Below, piece after piece: positions 25,141-32,834 of a DNA stretch of 64,000 bases; the first letter of the stretch is position 1; each line of letters opens with the position of its first letter. The stretch is taken from contig NZ_JAHKQT010000023.1 in NCBI RefSeq assembly GCF_018861145.1, positions 372,001 through 436,000 on the forward strand. Reading direction: 5' to 3'. This DNA is from Poseidonibacter lekithochrous (lineage in GTDB: Bacteria; Campylobacterota; Campylobacteria; Campylobacterales; Arcobacteraceae). A program made the translations under genes and the position numbers. The notes under the pieces were generated by a model, which saw nothing but the letters and a program-made list of their open reading frames with translations, was not told the origin of the DNA and did no database searches.

Positions 25141-25436
25141 AGGGGTCAGGTCATGAACTGCCACTTTTAATAATCTTAGATATACTCGAAGAAGAAATCT
25201 TTAAATATCTTGCTATTTCACTTTGCTTATATCCACCACTAAAAACATAAAACAGATGTGTTCTACAATATATATTTTTTTTCTACTGCTCTATTATATA
25301 CATGATGAAATCCTGCTAATTTAATTCTCATTCGTCTTGACATTATAAATCCTTTTGGATTTTTAATAATATTATATCTTATTTTATTGAAAACAGCTGA
25401 TCTTGTTTAAAAGTGGCAATTCATGACCTGACCCCT
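25141..25436 (-). mobile_element. Internally deleted RAYT/IS200-like mini-element, copy A
   Basis: A 296-bp unit with 30-bp terminal inverted repeats (AGGGGTCAGGTCATGAACTG... at 25141-25170, and the complement at 25407-25436, one mismatch). On the minus strand, the ATG at 25343 starts MSRRMRIKLAGFHHVYNRAV, the classic N-terminus of REP-associated tyrosine transposases, and stops after 26 codons. A second frame then gives the C-terminal helix-turn-helix GGYKQSEIARYLKISSSSIS ending in the left repeat. The catalytic HUH and tyrosine region is absent, so the copy is non-autonomous and needs a transposase from elsewhere. Confidence 0.8.
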
Positions 25437-25616
25437 ATTCTAACCCCTATTCTCCTATTCTACTATTCTTTTTGATGGATATAAAAGGTTCATTTCTTAC
25501 TACAAATATTTTGTTTTGTTTTTGAAGTTTATAAACTAAAACTTCTATATATTAAATAATAATTTATTATGCTATTATTTTATTATAAATATAAAGTTAG
25601 ATACAAGGTATAAAAT
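25437..25616 (+). promoter_or_regulatory. Upstream region of the Mrr-like gene
   Basis: An AT-rich interval between mini-element A and the nuclease gene. It contains a 14-codon ORF starting with the ATG at 25569 and ending at a TAA (25611-25613), which overlaps the AAGG ribosome site at 25605-25608 and stops 3 nt before the proposed ATT start. Translation of this leader could deliver ribosomes to the weak start; inference. Confidence 0.3.
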
Positions 25617-26435
25617 ATTAAAGAAGAATACTATTTAATAAAGCAATCATTTCCTCATTTAGATGTAAAAATAAATAAGATTTATTGTCCTACAAATATA
25701 CAACATTTAAAAACATTGATATCCTTTATGATAGGTAGCATAGAAGTATATTTATATAATGAAGAGAATGGACAACGAGAAGATTTAACTGAAAGTTTAG
25801 GTAATAAAAAATTTAATGTGTATGAACATAGATTTGAATTAGTTAGACCAGTAAAAGTTGTATATTCTACTCCTCATTTAAAAAATAAATATCTTTCATT
25901 TTATACACTATCTGATATAAATCCAGATTTTTTACCCAAATTTTTTATGTTTAATCATGTTTATATAATAAAAGGTGGAATAGAACATCAATTCGCAGCT
26001 GATAGAATTAGTTGTAATATAGAAGATCATAATAAAAGACAAACTTATGGTAATGATTATGAAAGATTTATTGCTGATAAATATAAATATAATGGCTATG
26101 ACGTAGAAGATAGAGGAATAAAAAACTCTTTTAATGATGGTGGCTTAGATATTATTGCAAGAAAAGATAATAAACTTATTTTAGTTCAATGTAAAAACTG
26201 GACAATGTCAAATAGTTATAAAATAAATCAGAAAGACATTAGAGCATTTGTAGGAGATTGTTTTTTATATCTACAGAATATTAACTTAGAGGAGATAAAA
26301 GTGTCTTATCATTTTATTGTATCTCATGATAATATATTAACAAAATCGGCAGAGATATTCTTAAAACAAAATACTTTTATTAAATTTAAATGTGTTGCAT
26401 TTCAAGGTGATACTTTGATAAAAGATGAGAAGTGA
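25617..26435 (+). CDS. Mrr-like restriction endonuclease with apparent AUU start
   Basis: A 272-residue protein. The C-terminal half (about 150-272) is a Mrr_cat/restriction-endonuclease-like domain: GNDYERFIADKYKYNGYDVE, then NDGGLDIIARKDNKLILVQC KNW, giving the catalytic D...(E/Q)xK pattern (D in GGLDII, Q-C-K in VQCKNW). The N-terminal 110 residues are of unknown fold. Coding sequence is clear from 25617 (KEEYYLIKQSFPHLDVKINK), but the first normal start is TTG at 25716. AAGG at 25605 stands 8 nt before ATT at 25617. Mrr-type enzymes cut modified DNA; no methyltransferase is nearby. It lies between mini-elements A and B as an independent cargo gene. Confidence 0.7.
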   Translation: MKEEYYLIKQSFPHLDVKINKIYCPTNIQHLKTLISFMIGSIEVYLYNEENGQREDLTESLGNKKFNVYEHRFELVRPVKVVYSTPHLKNKYLSFYTLSDINPDFLPKFFMFNHVYIIKGGIEHQFAADRISCNIEDHNKRQTYGNDYERFIADKYKYNGYDVEDRGIKNSFNDGGLDIIARKDNKLILVQCKNWTMSNSYKINQKDIRAFVGDCFLYLQNINLEEIKVSYHFIVSHDNILTKSAEIFLKQNTFIKFKCVAFQGDTLIKDEK

Positions 26436-26463
26436 TAATAAAATGAATTCATATAATAAAATA

Positions 26464-26759
26464 AGGGGGCAGGTCATGAACTGCCACTTTTAATAATCTT
26501 AGATATACTCGAAGAAGAAATCTTTAAATATCTTGCTATTTCACTTTGCTTATATCCATCAATAAAAGCATAAAACAGATATGTTCTGCAATATATATTT
26601 TATTTCTACTGCTCGATTATATACGTGATGAAAACCTGCTAATTCAATTCTCGTTCGTCTTGACATTATAAATCCTTTTGGATTCTTGATAATATTATAT
26701 ATTATTTTATTAAAAACAGCTGGTCTTGTTTAAAAGTGCCAATTCATGACCTGACCCTA
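26464..26759 (-). mobile_element. Internally deleted RAYT/IS200-like mini-element, copy B
   Basis: A second copy, also about 296 bp, with ends at 26464-26493 and 26730-26759 that have a few more mismatches than copy A. The encoded N-terminus is better preserved: MSRRTRIELAGFHHVYNRAV, continuing past the position where copy A stops before a TGA in FY. The helix-turn-helix part GYKQSEIARYLKISSSSISK is identical in sense to copy A. Both copies share the same internal deletion, so they spread after it arose. Copies A and B flank the Mrr-like gene in the same orientation, giving a compound arrangement. Confidence 0.8.
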
Positions 26760-26788
26760 TTTTCAAATATCAACATAATCTTGTTACC

Positions 26789-28636
26789 TTAGTAAATTGT
26801 ATCCATATCAATAGAAGCCATAGTTGAAGTTATAGAATGAAGTGAAGTAAGTAAGGCTTTTACATTTGAAGATCGCAAGATTATTTCATATCTGTATTTA
26901 TTTGCCATTTTAAAAATAGGAGATTGCCCAAAACCAACTACTTCTATGTCTTTGTTTTGTTTTAATTTTTTTACATAAAAATCAAGTTCATCTTTTACTT
27001 TTAAACCATTTGTATGTGCAAATATTACTTTTGCCATTTTTAAATATGGTGGATATAAATCTTCTCTAAATTCTAGTTCTGTTTCTAGAAATTCTTCATA
27101 ATTTGATTCATTTAAATAGTAGTTGAAAAATTCTTCATTTTTTGTCTGAATTATAACTTCCCCCTCACCTTTTCTTCCACTTCGTCCTGAAATTTGAATA
27201 AGCAGTGATAAAGCTCTTTCTCTTGCTTTATACGAGTTCATATTAAGTAAAGAATCAATTCCTAAAACAACTGCTAATTTAACATTGTGATAATCATGAC
27301 CTTTTGAAAGCATTTGTGTTCCAACTAAAATATCAATTTCACCTTTATTAAACTCATTTAATATTGTTTTTAATTGTGTATTTGTTTTTACCTTATCTCT
27401 ATCAAATCTTTTGATTACTTTATCTTTAAAGATTTCATTTAGCTCTTCTTCAATTTGTGCAGTTCCAACTCTTAAGTTATGAATAACTCCAGTTTTACAA
27501 GTTGGACAAAACTCAGGGATTTTTTCTGTATAACCACAATAATGACACTTTAATGCTAAGTCATTTTTATGTAAACTCATAGAAACCGAGCAATAAGGAC
27601 ACTCAACTGACTTTCCACAAGATGTACATATTTGATACTTAAAGTTTGCCCTTGTTGGCAAAAATACAATCACTTGATTCTTTGACTCCAAAGTTTTTGA
27701 AATTTGATTTAAAATAGGAATAGACAAACTTGAATCACTATCATCAAACTTATACTTTTTACTAGTATCATGATAAGTTTGAGTAAGTCTTATAAATGGT
27801 ACTTTATGAAAAGAAGACGTCGAAACTGTCGCACTTCCAAGTACTAGTTGAATATCAAATTTCTTTGCAATATAAATAGCTAAATCTTTAGTATTAAATC
27901 TAGGTTTTGAATCACTTTTATATGATTCATCATGCTCTTCATCTACAACAATTACACCAAGGTTTTTATATGGTAAGAAAAGTGCAGATCTTGCCCCTGC
28001 TATTAGTTTTATACTTCCTTCTTGCAAACCTTGAAGTATTTCTAGTTTTTTCTTTTTTGTGATTTTTGAATGCCAAATAGCAACACTTTTATCAAAAACT
28101 TTTTCTAATCTTTTTTGCATTTGAGGAGTTAGAGAGATTTCAGGCATTAATAAAATTGCTTGTTTATTTTCGTTTAGATGATTTTCTATAATCTTTATAT
28201 AAATCTCTGTTTTTCCTGAACCTGTATTTGCAAAAAGTAGTGCTTGTTTTTTCTTATTTAAAAAGGCATAAGCTTTTGTTTGTTCACTTGAAAGTTCAAT
28301 ATTACAATCAAAAGAATATTTGTCATCTTTATCTTTAAATTCTTTATTAAAAGGGATATAGACACTTAAAGCTTCACCAAGTGAGCAAACATAGTACTGA
28401 GATACAAACTTTGCTGTTTCAAGCATTTGCTTATCATAGTATTCTTCAGTAATCTCTTCTATCCTAACACACTTAAATTCTGGCTTTTCAACTTTTTGTA
28501 TAACAACTGCATCATTTAAAACTTTTCGTCTTTGCAATTTTACTAATACTTTTGAACCTATTTTTATTTCTTCTTCGCTTTGGTATGTAAGATTATTTAA
28601 AGGAGATTTTAATAGTGCTACTTCATAATAAAACAT
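26789..28636 (-). CDS. priA: Primosomal protein N' (replication restart helicase)
   Basis: 3'-to-5' superfamily 2 helicase that reloads the replisome at stalled forks. The 615 residues are shorter than E. coli PriA (732), as usual in Campylobacterota. Walker A is ANTGSGKTE (136-144), motif II is DEEH (232-235), and later motifs include VLGSATVS and QISGRSGRKGEGEV. The zinc-binding insertion has eight cysteines in CTSCG, CPYC, CHYCG and CPTC. It overlaps the pseudopilin gene start by 1 nt and is the last gene of a five-gene minus-strand group next to the accessory island. Confidence 0.95.
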   Translation of the reverse strand: MFYYEVALLKSPLNNLTYQSEEEIKIGSKVLVKLQRRKVLNDAVVIQKVEKPEFKCVRIEEITEEYYDKQMLETAKFVSQYYVCSLGEALSVYIPFNKEFKDKDDKYSFDCNIELSSEQTKAYAFLNKKKQALLFANTGSGKTEIYIKIIENHLNENKQAILLMPEISLTPQMQKRLEKVFDKSVAIWHSKITKKKKLEILQGLQEGSIKLIAGARSALFLPYKNLGVIVVDEEHDESYKSDSKPRFNTKDLAIYIAKKFDIQLVLGSATVSTSSFHKVPFIRLTQTYHDTSKKYKFDDSDSSLSIPILNQISKTLESKNQVIVFLPTRANFKYQICTSCGKSVECPYCSVSMSLHKNDLALKCHYCGYTEKIPEFCPTCKTGVIHNLRVGTAQIEEELNEIFKDKVIKRFDRDKVKTNTQLKTILNEFNKGEIDILVGTQMLSKGHDYHNVKLAVVLGIDSLLNMNSYKARERALSLLIQISGRSGRKGEGEVIIQTKNEEFFNYYLNESNYEEFLETELEFREDLYPPYLKMAKVIFAHTNGLKVKDELDFYVKKLKQNKDIEVVGFGQSPIFKMANKYRYEIILRSSNVKALLTSLHSITSTMASIDMDTIY

Positions 28637-29070
28637 TATTCAATTTCCTTACATATTTCAAAACTGCTTTTACATATAAAATTGTTATCTTCCAAAGAAA
28701 ATAATACTTTTTTACTTGAACTTAATAAATATTCATAAGAAGATTGTGAAGTTTTTATCCATTTACCAATTTCATTTATACTTGAAGTTGTTGAAACTAT
28801 TGAAAATTCTATTACATTGTTAAATAAAGATTCATTATTTTTCTCAACTATTGCTGAATCTAAACTAGTGATATCAGAAGACTGTGCTAATAATATTTGA
28901 TTAGTTTTAAACTTATTAATTCCATTTCTAATAAGTGCAATATTTGACTTAAGTTCTGTGATTTTTGAAGTACTTGTTATCATATCAAATTTTGGAATTG
29001 CAAATGTTAATATTATTGAAATTGTTGCAATTACAATTAACAATTCTAATAGGCTAAAAGATTTGTGCAT
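28636..29070 (-). CDS. Type IV pilin-like (pseudopilin) protein
   Basis: A 144-residue protein with a class III prepilin signal: the short basic leader MHKS followed by FSLLELLIVIATISIILTF, where cleavage and N-methylation would occur before the phenylalanine and glutamate 5 is in place. The C-terminal domain is soluble, with two cysteines in FICKSSFEICKEI that may form a disulfide. No other secretion or pilus genes are in the window. Its stop and start codons overlap neighbours by single bases, so it is co-transcribed with priA and two small genes. Confidence 0.8.
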   Translation of the reverse strand: MHKSFSLLELLIVIATISIILTFAIPKFDMITSTSKITELKSNIALIRNGINKFKTNQILLAQSSDITSLDSAIVEKNNESLFNNVIEFSIVSTTSSINEIGKWIKTSQSSYEYLLSSSKKVLFSLEDNNFICKSSFEICKEIE

Positions 29071-29279
29071 TAAAATCTTGCTAATTTTGTTGTAATCTGG
29101 TCTACATCATCTTTAAATGTTGAATATTCTTGAGTTATCCTAATATAAGCAGCTAATAAATCTTTTGTATCATTACTTTTTTCTAAATCTAAATATTTTG
29201 TAAGTTCTTTTTCCATGTTAGGAGTTACGTTAATAGTATATGCCATATTATTAATATGGAAAGTAATATCTTTATTCAC
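29070..29279 (-). CDS. Small ZapA-like protein
   Basis: A 69-residue protein with a beta-strand start (DITFHINNMAYTINVTPNME) and a helical C-terminus, the shape of ZapA, which bundles FtsZ filaments. The match is by overall pattern, so it is tentative. The neighbouring upstream gene encodes a short coiled coil like ZapB/TIGR02449, and that pairing supports the idea. It overlaps the pseudopilin gene by 1 nt and the coiled-coil gene by 8 nt. Confidence 0.5.
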   Translation of the reverse strand: MNKDITFHINNMAYTINVTPNMEKELTKYLDLEKSNDTKDLLAAYIRITQEYSTFKDDVDQITTKLARF

Positions 29280-29472
29280 CTTTTTGTGCCTTTATTAGAT
29301 TCAGTGTACTATCTATTCTTAGAAACATATCCTGATTATTTCTTGCTAATTCATCATTATCATTTTGTAAAGAATCAAGTTCTTGTTTCAATGACTGATT
29401 TTCTAGCTTTAATCTTTCATAATCATGTAATAGTTTATCAATTTTTGTATTTAATGTTTCTATTATTTCCAT
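29272..29472 (-). CDS. Short coiled-coil protein, ZapB/TIGR02449-like
   Basis: A 66-residue protein that is one uninterrupted coiled coil with leucines and isoleucines at heptad positions (LNTKIDKLLHDYERLKLENQ, then SLKQELDSLQNDNDELARNN). Size and composition fit ZapB or TIGR02449 proteins that accompany ZapA. It is the first gene of the group running to priA. The function in division is inferred from the pairing only. Confidence 0.55.
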   Translation of the reverse strand: MEIIETLNTKIDKLLHDYERLKLENQSLKQELDSLQNDNDELARNNQDMFLRIDSTLNLIKAQKGE

Positions 29473-29527
29473 AAGCGCATTCTACCTAAATTTTCCTAGT
29501 AAAAAAATTTAAATAATAGTTATTTCG

Positions 29528-29935
29528 CTAATTTACTTCATTTATAAAAATATTTGCTACTTGGTACAACATTGCAACTGATTTTCCCCATTGAGAATAA
29601 TCATCTATATCTTTACTATCAAAGCCAAATTTTTCTGTTATTTTGTTAATTAAATCTTTTTCATTAACATGAAAATCATTGTCAATATGAATTAATATCA
29701 TTAGTTCTAAAAGAATTATTCTTTGACTTCTTTGTGATTTATAATTGTTTAAATTCTCTTCTAAACAAAAGGAATCAATATCAAATGAATCAACATTTTC
29801 AATTCCCATTTCAGTACAATAAGATAGAATTACTTCTTCTTCTCTATGACCACAAGTGCTATCAATTCTAGCCAAGTAATGTGCTAATTGTAAAAATGAA
29901 AATTTTTCTCTTGCTTCTAATTGCATTAGTAACAT
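29528..29935 (-). CDS. TerB-like helical protein
   Basis: A 135-residue all-helical protein. The pattern LAHYLARIDSTCGHREEEVI followed by LELMILIHIDNDFHVNEKDL resembles TerB/DjlA-type domains, in which acidic residues in the D-x-x-x-x-E turns may bind metal. No other tellurite-resistance genes are present. It is separated from the ZapB-like gene by 55 nt and from MarC by 80 nt on the same strand. The role is unknown; family likeness is moderate. Confidence 0.6.
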   Translation of the reverse strand: MLLMQLEAREKFSFLQLAHYLARIDSTCGHREEEVILSYCTEMGIENVDSFDIDSFCLEENLNNYKSQRSQRIILLELMILIHIDNDFHVNEKDLINKITEKFGFDSKDIDDYSQWGKSVAMLYQVANIFINEVN

Positions 29936-30015
29936 ATATTAAATCCTAATTTATATTTATATTATTTAGTATATTATATTCATAAAAAGTTAATCAATAA
30001 TAAACTATTATTTTA

Positions 30016-30651
30016 TTATGCCCAACCTGGAAATAATTTAATCAATCCACTTGCCATAAATTCTACAGCAATAGCTGCTAATATTAATCCCATAATTCTT
30101 GAAATTACATTTATTCCAATTAAACCAAGTTTTTCTGATAGATAAGCTGCTGCTCTTAAAAAAATAAATATATTAAGAATAAGAATTGAAACAATTATAC
30201 TCATAATTACTAAATGACCAATTCCACTTGAATTATTTGAAAAGACAATAACTGTAGAAATTGCACCTGGCCCCATAATAAGGGGAATAGCCAAAGGAAT
30301 AATTGCTAAATCTCTATTTGATACTTTTGCTTCGGCTAACTCTTCTGGAGTTTGTTTAGCACCTGGAATTTTTGCATTAATCATATTAATAGCAAGACTT
30401 AAAAGTAAAATCCCACCTGCAACTCTAAATGCAGGAATTCCAATATTAAAAAAACCTAAAATATATGAACCCAACCAAACAGAACATAAAGCTACAAGTA
30501 AACCTGCAATTGAAGCATTTTTTGCTAATTGTTGTTTTTCAAGTTTTGATTTTCCTGCCGTTAAATTTACAAAAATAGGCATAACTGAAAAAGGTCCCAT
30601 AATTGCAAAAACTCCAAAAAATATTTTTATATAATCTTCTATTTCTAGCAT
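30016..30651 (-). CDS. MarC-family integral membrane protein (copy 1)
   Basis: A 211-residue inner-membrane protein with about six helices. Family marks: FFGVFAIMGPFSVMPIFVNL at the start, FRVAGGILLLSLAINMI, then the conserved AIIPLAIPLIMGPGAISTVI and GINVISRIMGLILAAIAVEF. The MarC/UPF0056 family was once thought to be drug-related; its substrate is unknown. It begins immediately after the stop of a second MarC gene with which it aligns along its length, indicating tandem duplication. Confidence 0.88.
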   Translation of the reverse strand: MLEIEDYIKIFFGVFAIMGPFSVMPIFVNLTAGKSKLEKQQLAKNASIAGLLVALCSVWLGSYILGFFNIGIPAFRVAGGILLLSLAINMINAKIPGAKQTPEELAEAKVSNRDLAIIPLAIPLIMGPGAISTVIVFSNNSSGIGHLVIMSIIVSILILNIFIFLRAAAYLSEKLGLIGINVISRIMGLILAAIAVEFMASGLIKLFPGWA

Positions 30652-31308
30652 CTAAAAACTTTTAATACTTAAAATTGGGAAAACTACAAGTAATCCAGAA
30701 ATAATAAACTCAATAGAAATAGAAGCTAAAATAAGTCCCATAACTCTTGAAATAACATTTATACCAGTAATTCCAAGTTTCTTAGTAATATAAGTTGAGC
30801 CTCTTAATGATAAAAAGATTATTATTGAAATTAAAAAGATTATTATACTCATATAAAAAAGATGTATTAAAGTCTTTTCTTGTTGAGAATAAATTATAAT
30901 TGTAGAAATTGCTCCAGGCCCAGCAATCAAAGGAATAGCAAGTGGAACTACTGCAATTTCACTAATATTTGTACTTTTTTCATGAGCTTCTTCAAGTTCT
31001 TCTTTAGTACTTTTTGCATTTGGTGTTTTAGCATTTAACATATTTATTGCCATTAAAAGAAGTAAAATACCTCCCGCAATTTTAAATGAAGATATAGATA
31101 TACCAAAAAATATTAAAATATATTCACCAATCCATACAGAAATAAGTCCTGTAATTCCTGCAGCTATTGAAGCTGTTTTAGCAGTTTGATTTTTTTGTTG
31201 AATAGTTGTATTTGAAGTAAGTGATACAAAAATTGGAATAGCTGCAAAGGGTGAGAAAATTGTCACAATACCTATAGCTATTTGGATATAATCAGCAAAT
31301 GATAACAC
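30652..31308 (-). CDS. MarC-family integral membrane protein (copy 2)
   Basis: A 218-residue paralogue of the neighbouring gene. Corresponding blocks are TIFSPFAAIPIFVSLTS, FKIAGGILLLLMAINMLNAK, VPLAIPLIAGPGAISTIIIY and GINVISRVMGLILASISIEF. The middle cytoplasmic loop (NAKSTKEELEEAHEKS) is also shared. The two genes abut with no spacer, so they are translated together and may form a hetero-oligomer. Substrate unknown. Confidence 0.88.
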   Translation of the reverse strand: MLSFADYIQIAIGIVTIFSPFAAIPIFVSLTSNTTIQQKNQTAKTASIAAGITGLISVWIGEYILIFFGISISSFKIAGGILLLLMAINMLNAKTPNAKSTKEELEEAHEKSTNISEIAVVPLAIPLIAGPGAISTIIIYSQQEKTLIHLFYMSIIIFLISIIIFLSLRGSTYITKKLGITGINVISRVMGLILASISIEFIISGLLVVFPILSIKSF

Positions 31309-31378
31309 GAAAAAACCTTTTATTTATTTTTTCGTATTATATCAGATAATTTTCTATTTATTTCTTTTTTAATTAGTT

Positions 31379-32074
31379 TTATGCACCTAAGTATTTAGCT
31401 CTAATTTCATCAGATTTTACAAGTTCATTTCCTGGTCCTTCAAGTGCAACTACACCATTTTCAAGAACATAAGCATAATCAGATATTTCTAAAGCAGCAA
31501 AGGCATTTTGTTCTACTAATAAAATAGTAATCCCTTCATCTTTTAATCTAACTATTGTTTCAAATAGCTCTCCAATAATTTTAGGAGCTAGGCCTAAAGA
31601 AGGTTCATCAAGCATTAAAAGTTTTGGGCTTGACATCAAAGCTCTTGCAATTGCTAGCATTTGTTGTTCCCCTCCACTCATAGTTCCTGCTAATTGACCT
31701 TTTTTAGAAACAAGTCTTGGAAATAGTCTAAACATCTCTTCTTGAAGTTCTTCGTACTTATCATCATTATTAAATGCACCCATTCTAAGGTTTTCTTCAA
31801 TAGTAAGATTTTGAAAACATCTTCGTCCTTCGGGAACTAAGGCAATGTCATTTTGAATAATAGTATGAGTTTTCATTGAAGAAATATCTTCATTTCTAAA
31901 TGTAATTTCACCATTTTTTTTAACATCATTTACAATAGATTGTAAAGTTGAAGTTTTTCCTGCACCATTTGAACCAATTAAAGAAACTATTTGTCCTTCC
32001 TTTACTTCGAAATTTACGTTTTTAACACCTTTTATAAGTCCGTAAAACACTTCTAAATTTTTAACTTTAAGCAT
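31379..32074 (-). CDS. livF: Branched-chain amino-acid ABC transporter ATPase LivF
   Basis: Second ATPase of the HAAT-type importer for leucine, isoleucine and valine or related amino acids. Walker A is SLIGSNGAGKTST, the signature is MSGGEQQMLAIARALM, and Walker B is LLMLDEPSLGLAP. I start at the ATG at 32074, giving MLKVKNLEVFYG, which has GGAG at a good distance; a TTG at 32089 is possible but less likely. It overlaps livG by 8 nt and is the last gene of livK-H-M-G-F. Confidence 0.92.
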   Translation of the reverse strand: MLKVKNLEVFYGLIKGVKNVNFEVKEGQIVSLIGSNGAGKTSTLQSIVNDVKKNGEITFRNEDISSMKTHTIIQNDIALVPEGRRCFQNLTIEENLRMGAFNNDDKYEELQEEMFRLFPRLVSKKGQLAGTMSGGEQQMLAIARALMSSPKLLMLDEPSLGLAPKIIGELFETIVRLKDEGITILLVEQNAFAALEISDYAYVLENGVVALEGPGNELVKSDEIRAKYLGA

Positions 32075-32834
32075 GTTTGAAATCTCCAAGATAAGCTTTT
32101 ATTACTTCTTCATCTTTAATCGCGTCTTTAATATCACCTTCAAAAATAGTTTTACCATAATCTAAAACCATAACTCTATCACATAGTTTATTTACAAATT
32201 TCATATCATGTTCAATTAATAAAATTGTAATATCAAACTCATCTCTAATCTTAAAGAATAACTCAGCTAACTCATGTGTTTCTTGTGGATTCATACCAGC
32301 TGCTGGTTCATCTAAAAGTAAAAGCTGTGGACTTGCAGCTAATGCTCGTGCAATTTCAACTTTTCTTTGCTGTCCATAAGAAAGTGAAGTGGCCTGCTCA
32401 TCTGCATATTGAGCAATATCTAAAACCTCCATGATCTCCATAGCTCTTTTTCGAACTCTACTTTCTTCTTTGAAAAATCTAGGAAGTCTAAAAATAGCTT
32501 CAAAATAAGTATAAGTTGCTTGATAATCAAAACCAATTAAAACATTGTCCATTACAGTCATTGAATTAAATAGTCTAATATTTTGGAAGGTTCTAGCTAT
32601 TCCTCTATGCACAATTTTAAAAGGTTTAATACCATTTATTTTTTGCCCATGAAACTTTATATCACCTTCCGTTGGTTCATAATTTCCAGTGATGATGTTA
32701 AACATTGTAGTTTTTCCAGCACCATTTGGACCAATTAATCCGTAAATCTCTTTTGCTTGAACGCTAAAAGAAGTATCTTTGATGGCTGTTACACCACCAA
32801 ATTTTTTAGTTACATTACAAACTTCTAAAATCAT
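32067..32834 (-). CDS. livG: Branched-chain amino-acid ABC transporter ATPase LivG
   Basis: First ATPase of the Liv importer, 255 residues. Walker A is GLIGPNGAGKTTMF, the signature is LSYGQQRKVEIARALA, and Walker B is LLLLDEPAAGMNPQE. LSYGQQR and the AAGMNP loop are LivG hallmarks. It overlaps livM by 4 nt and livF by 8 nt, consistent with coupled translation of the complex. Confidence 0.94.
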   Translation of the reverse strand: MILEVCNVTKKFGGVTAIKDTSFSVQAKEIYGLIGPNGAGKTTMFNIITGNYEPTEGDIKFHGQKINGIKPFKIVHRGIARTFQNIRLFNSMTVMDNVLIGFDYQATYTYFEAIFRLPRFFKEESRVRKRAMEIMEVLDIAQYADEQATSLSYGQQRKVEIARALAASPQLLLLDEPAAGMNPQETHELAELFFKIRDEFDITILLIEHDMKFVNKLCDRVMVLDYGKTIFEGDIKDAIKDEEVIKAYLGDFKHA

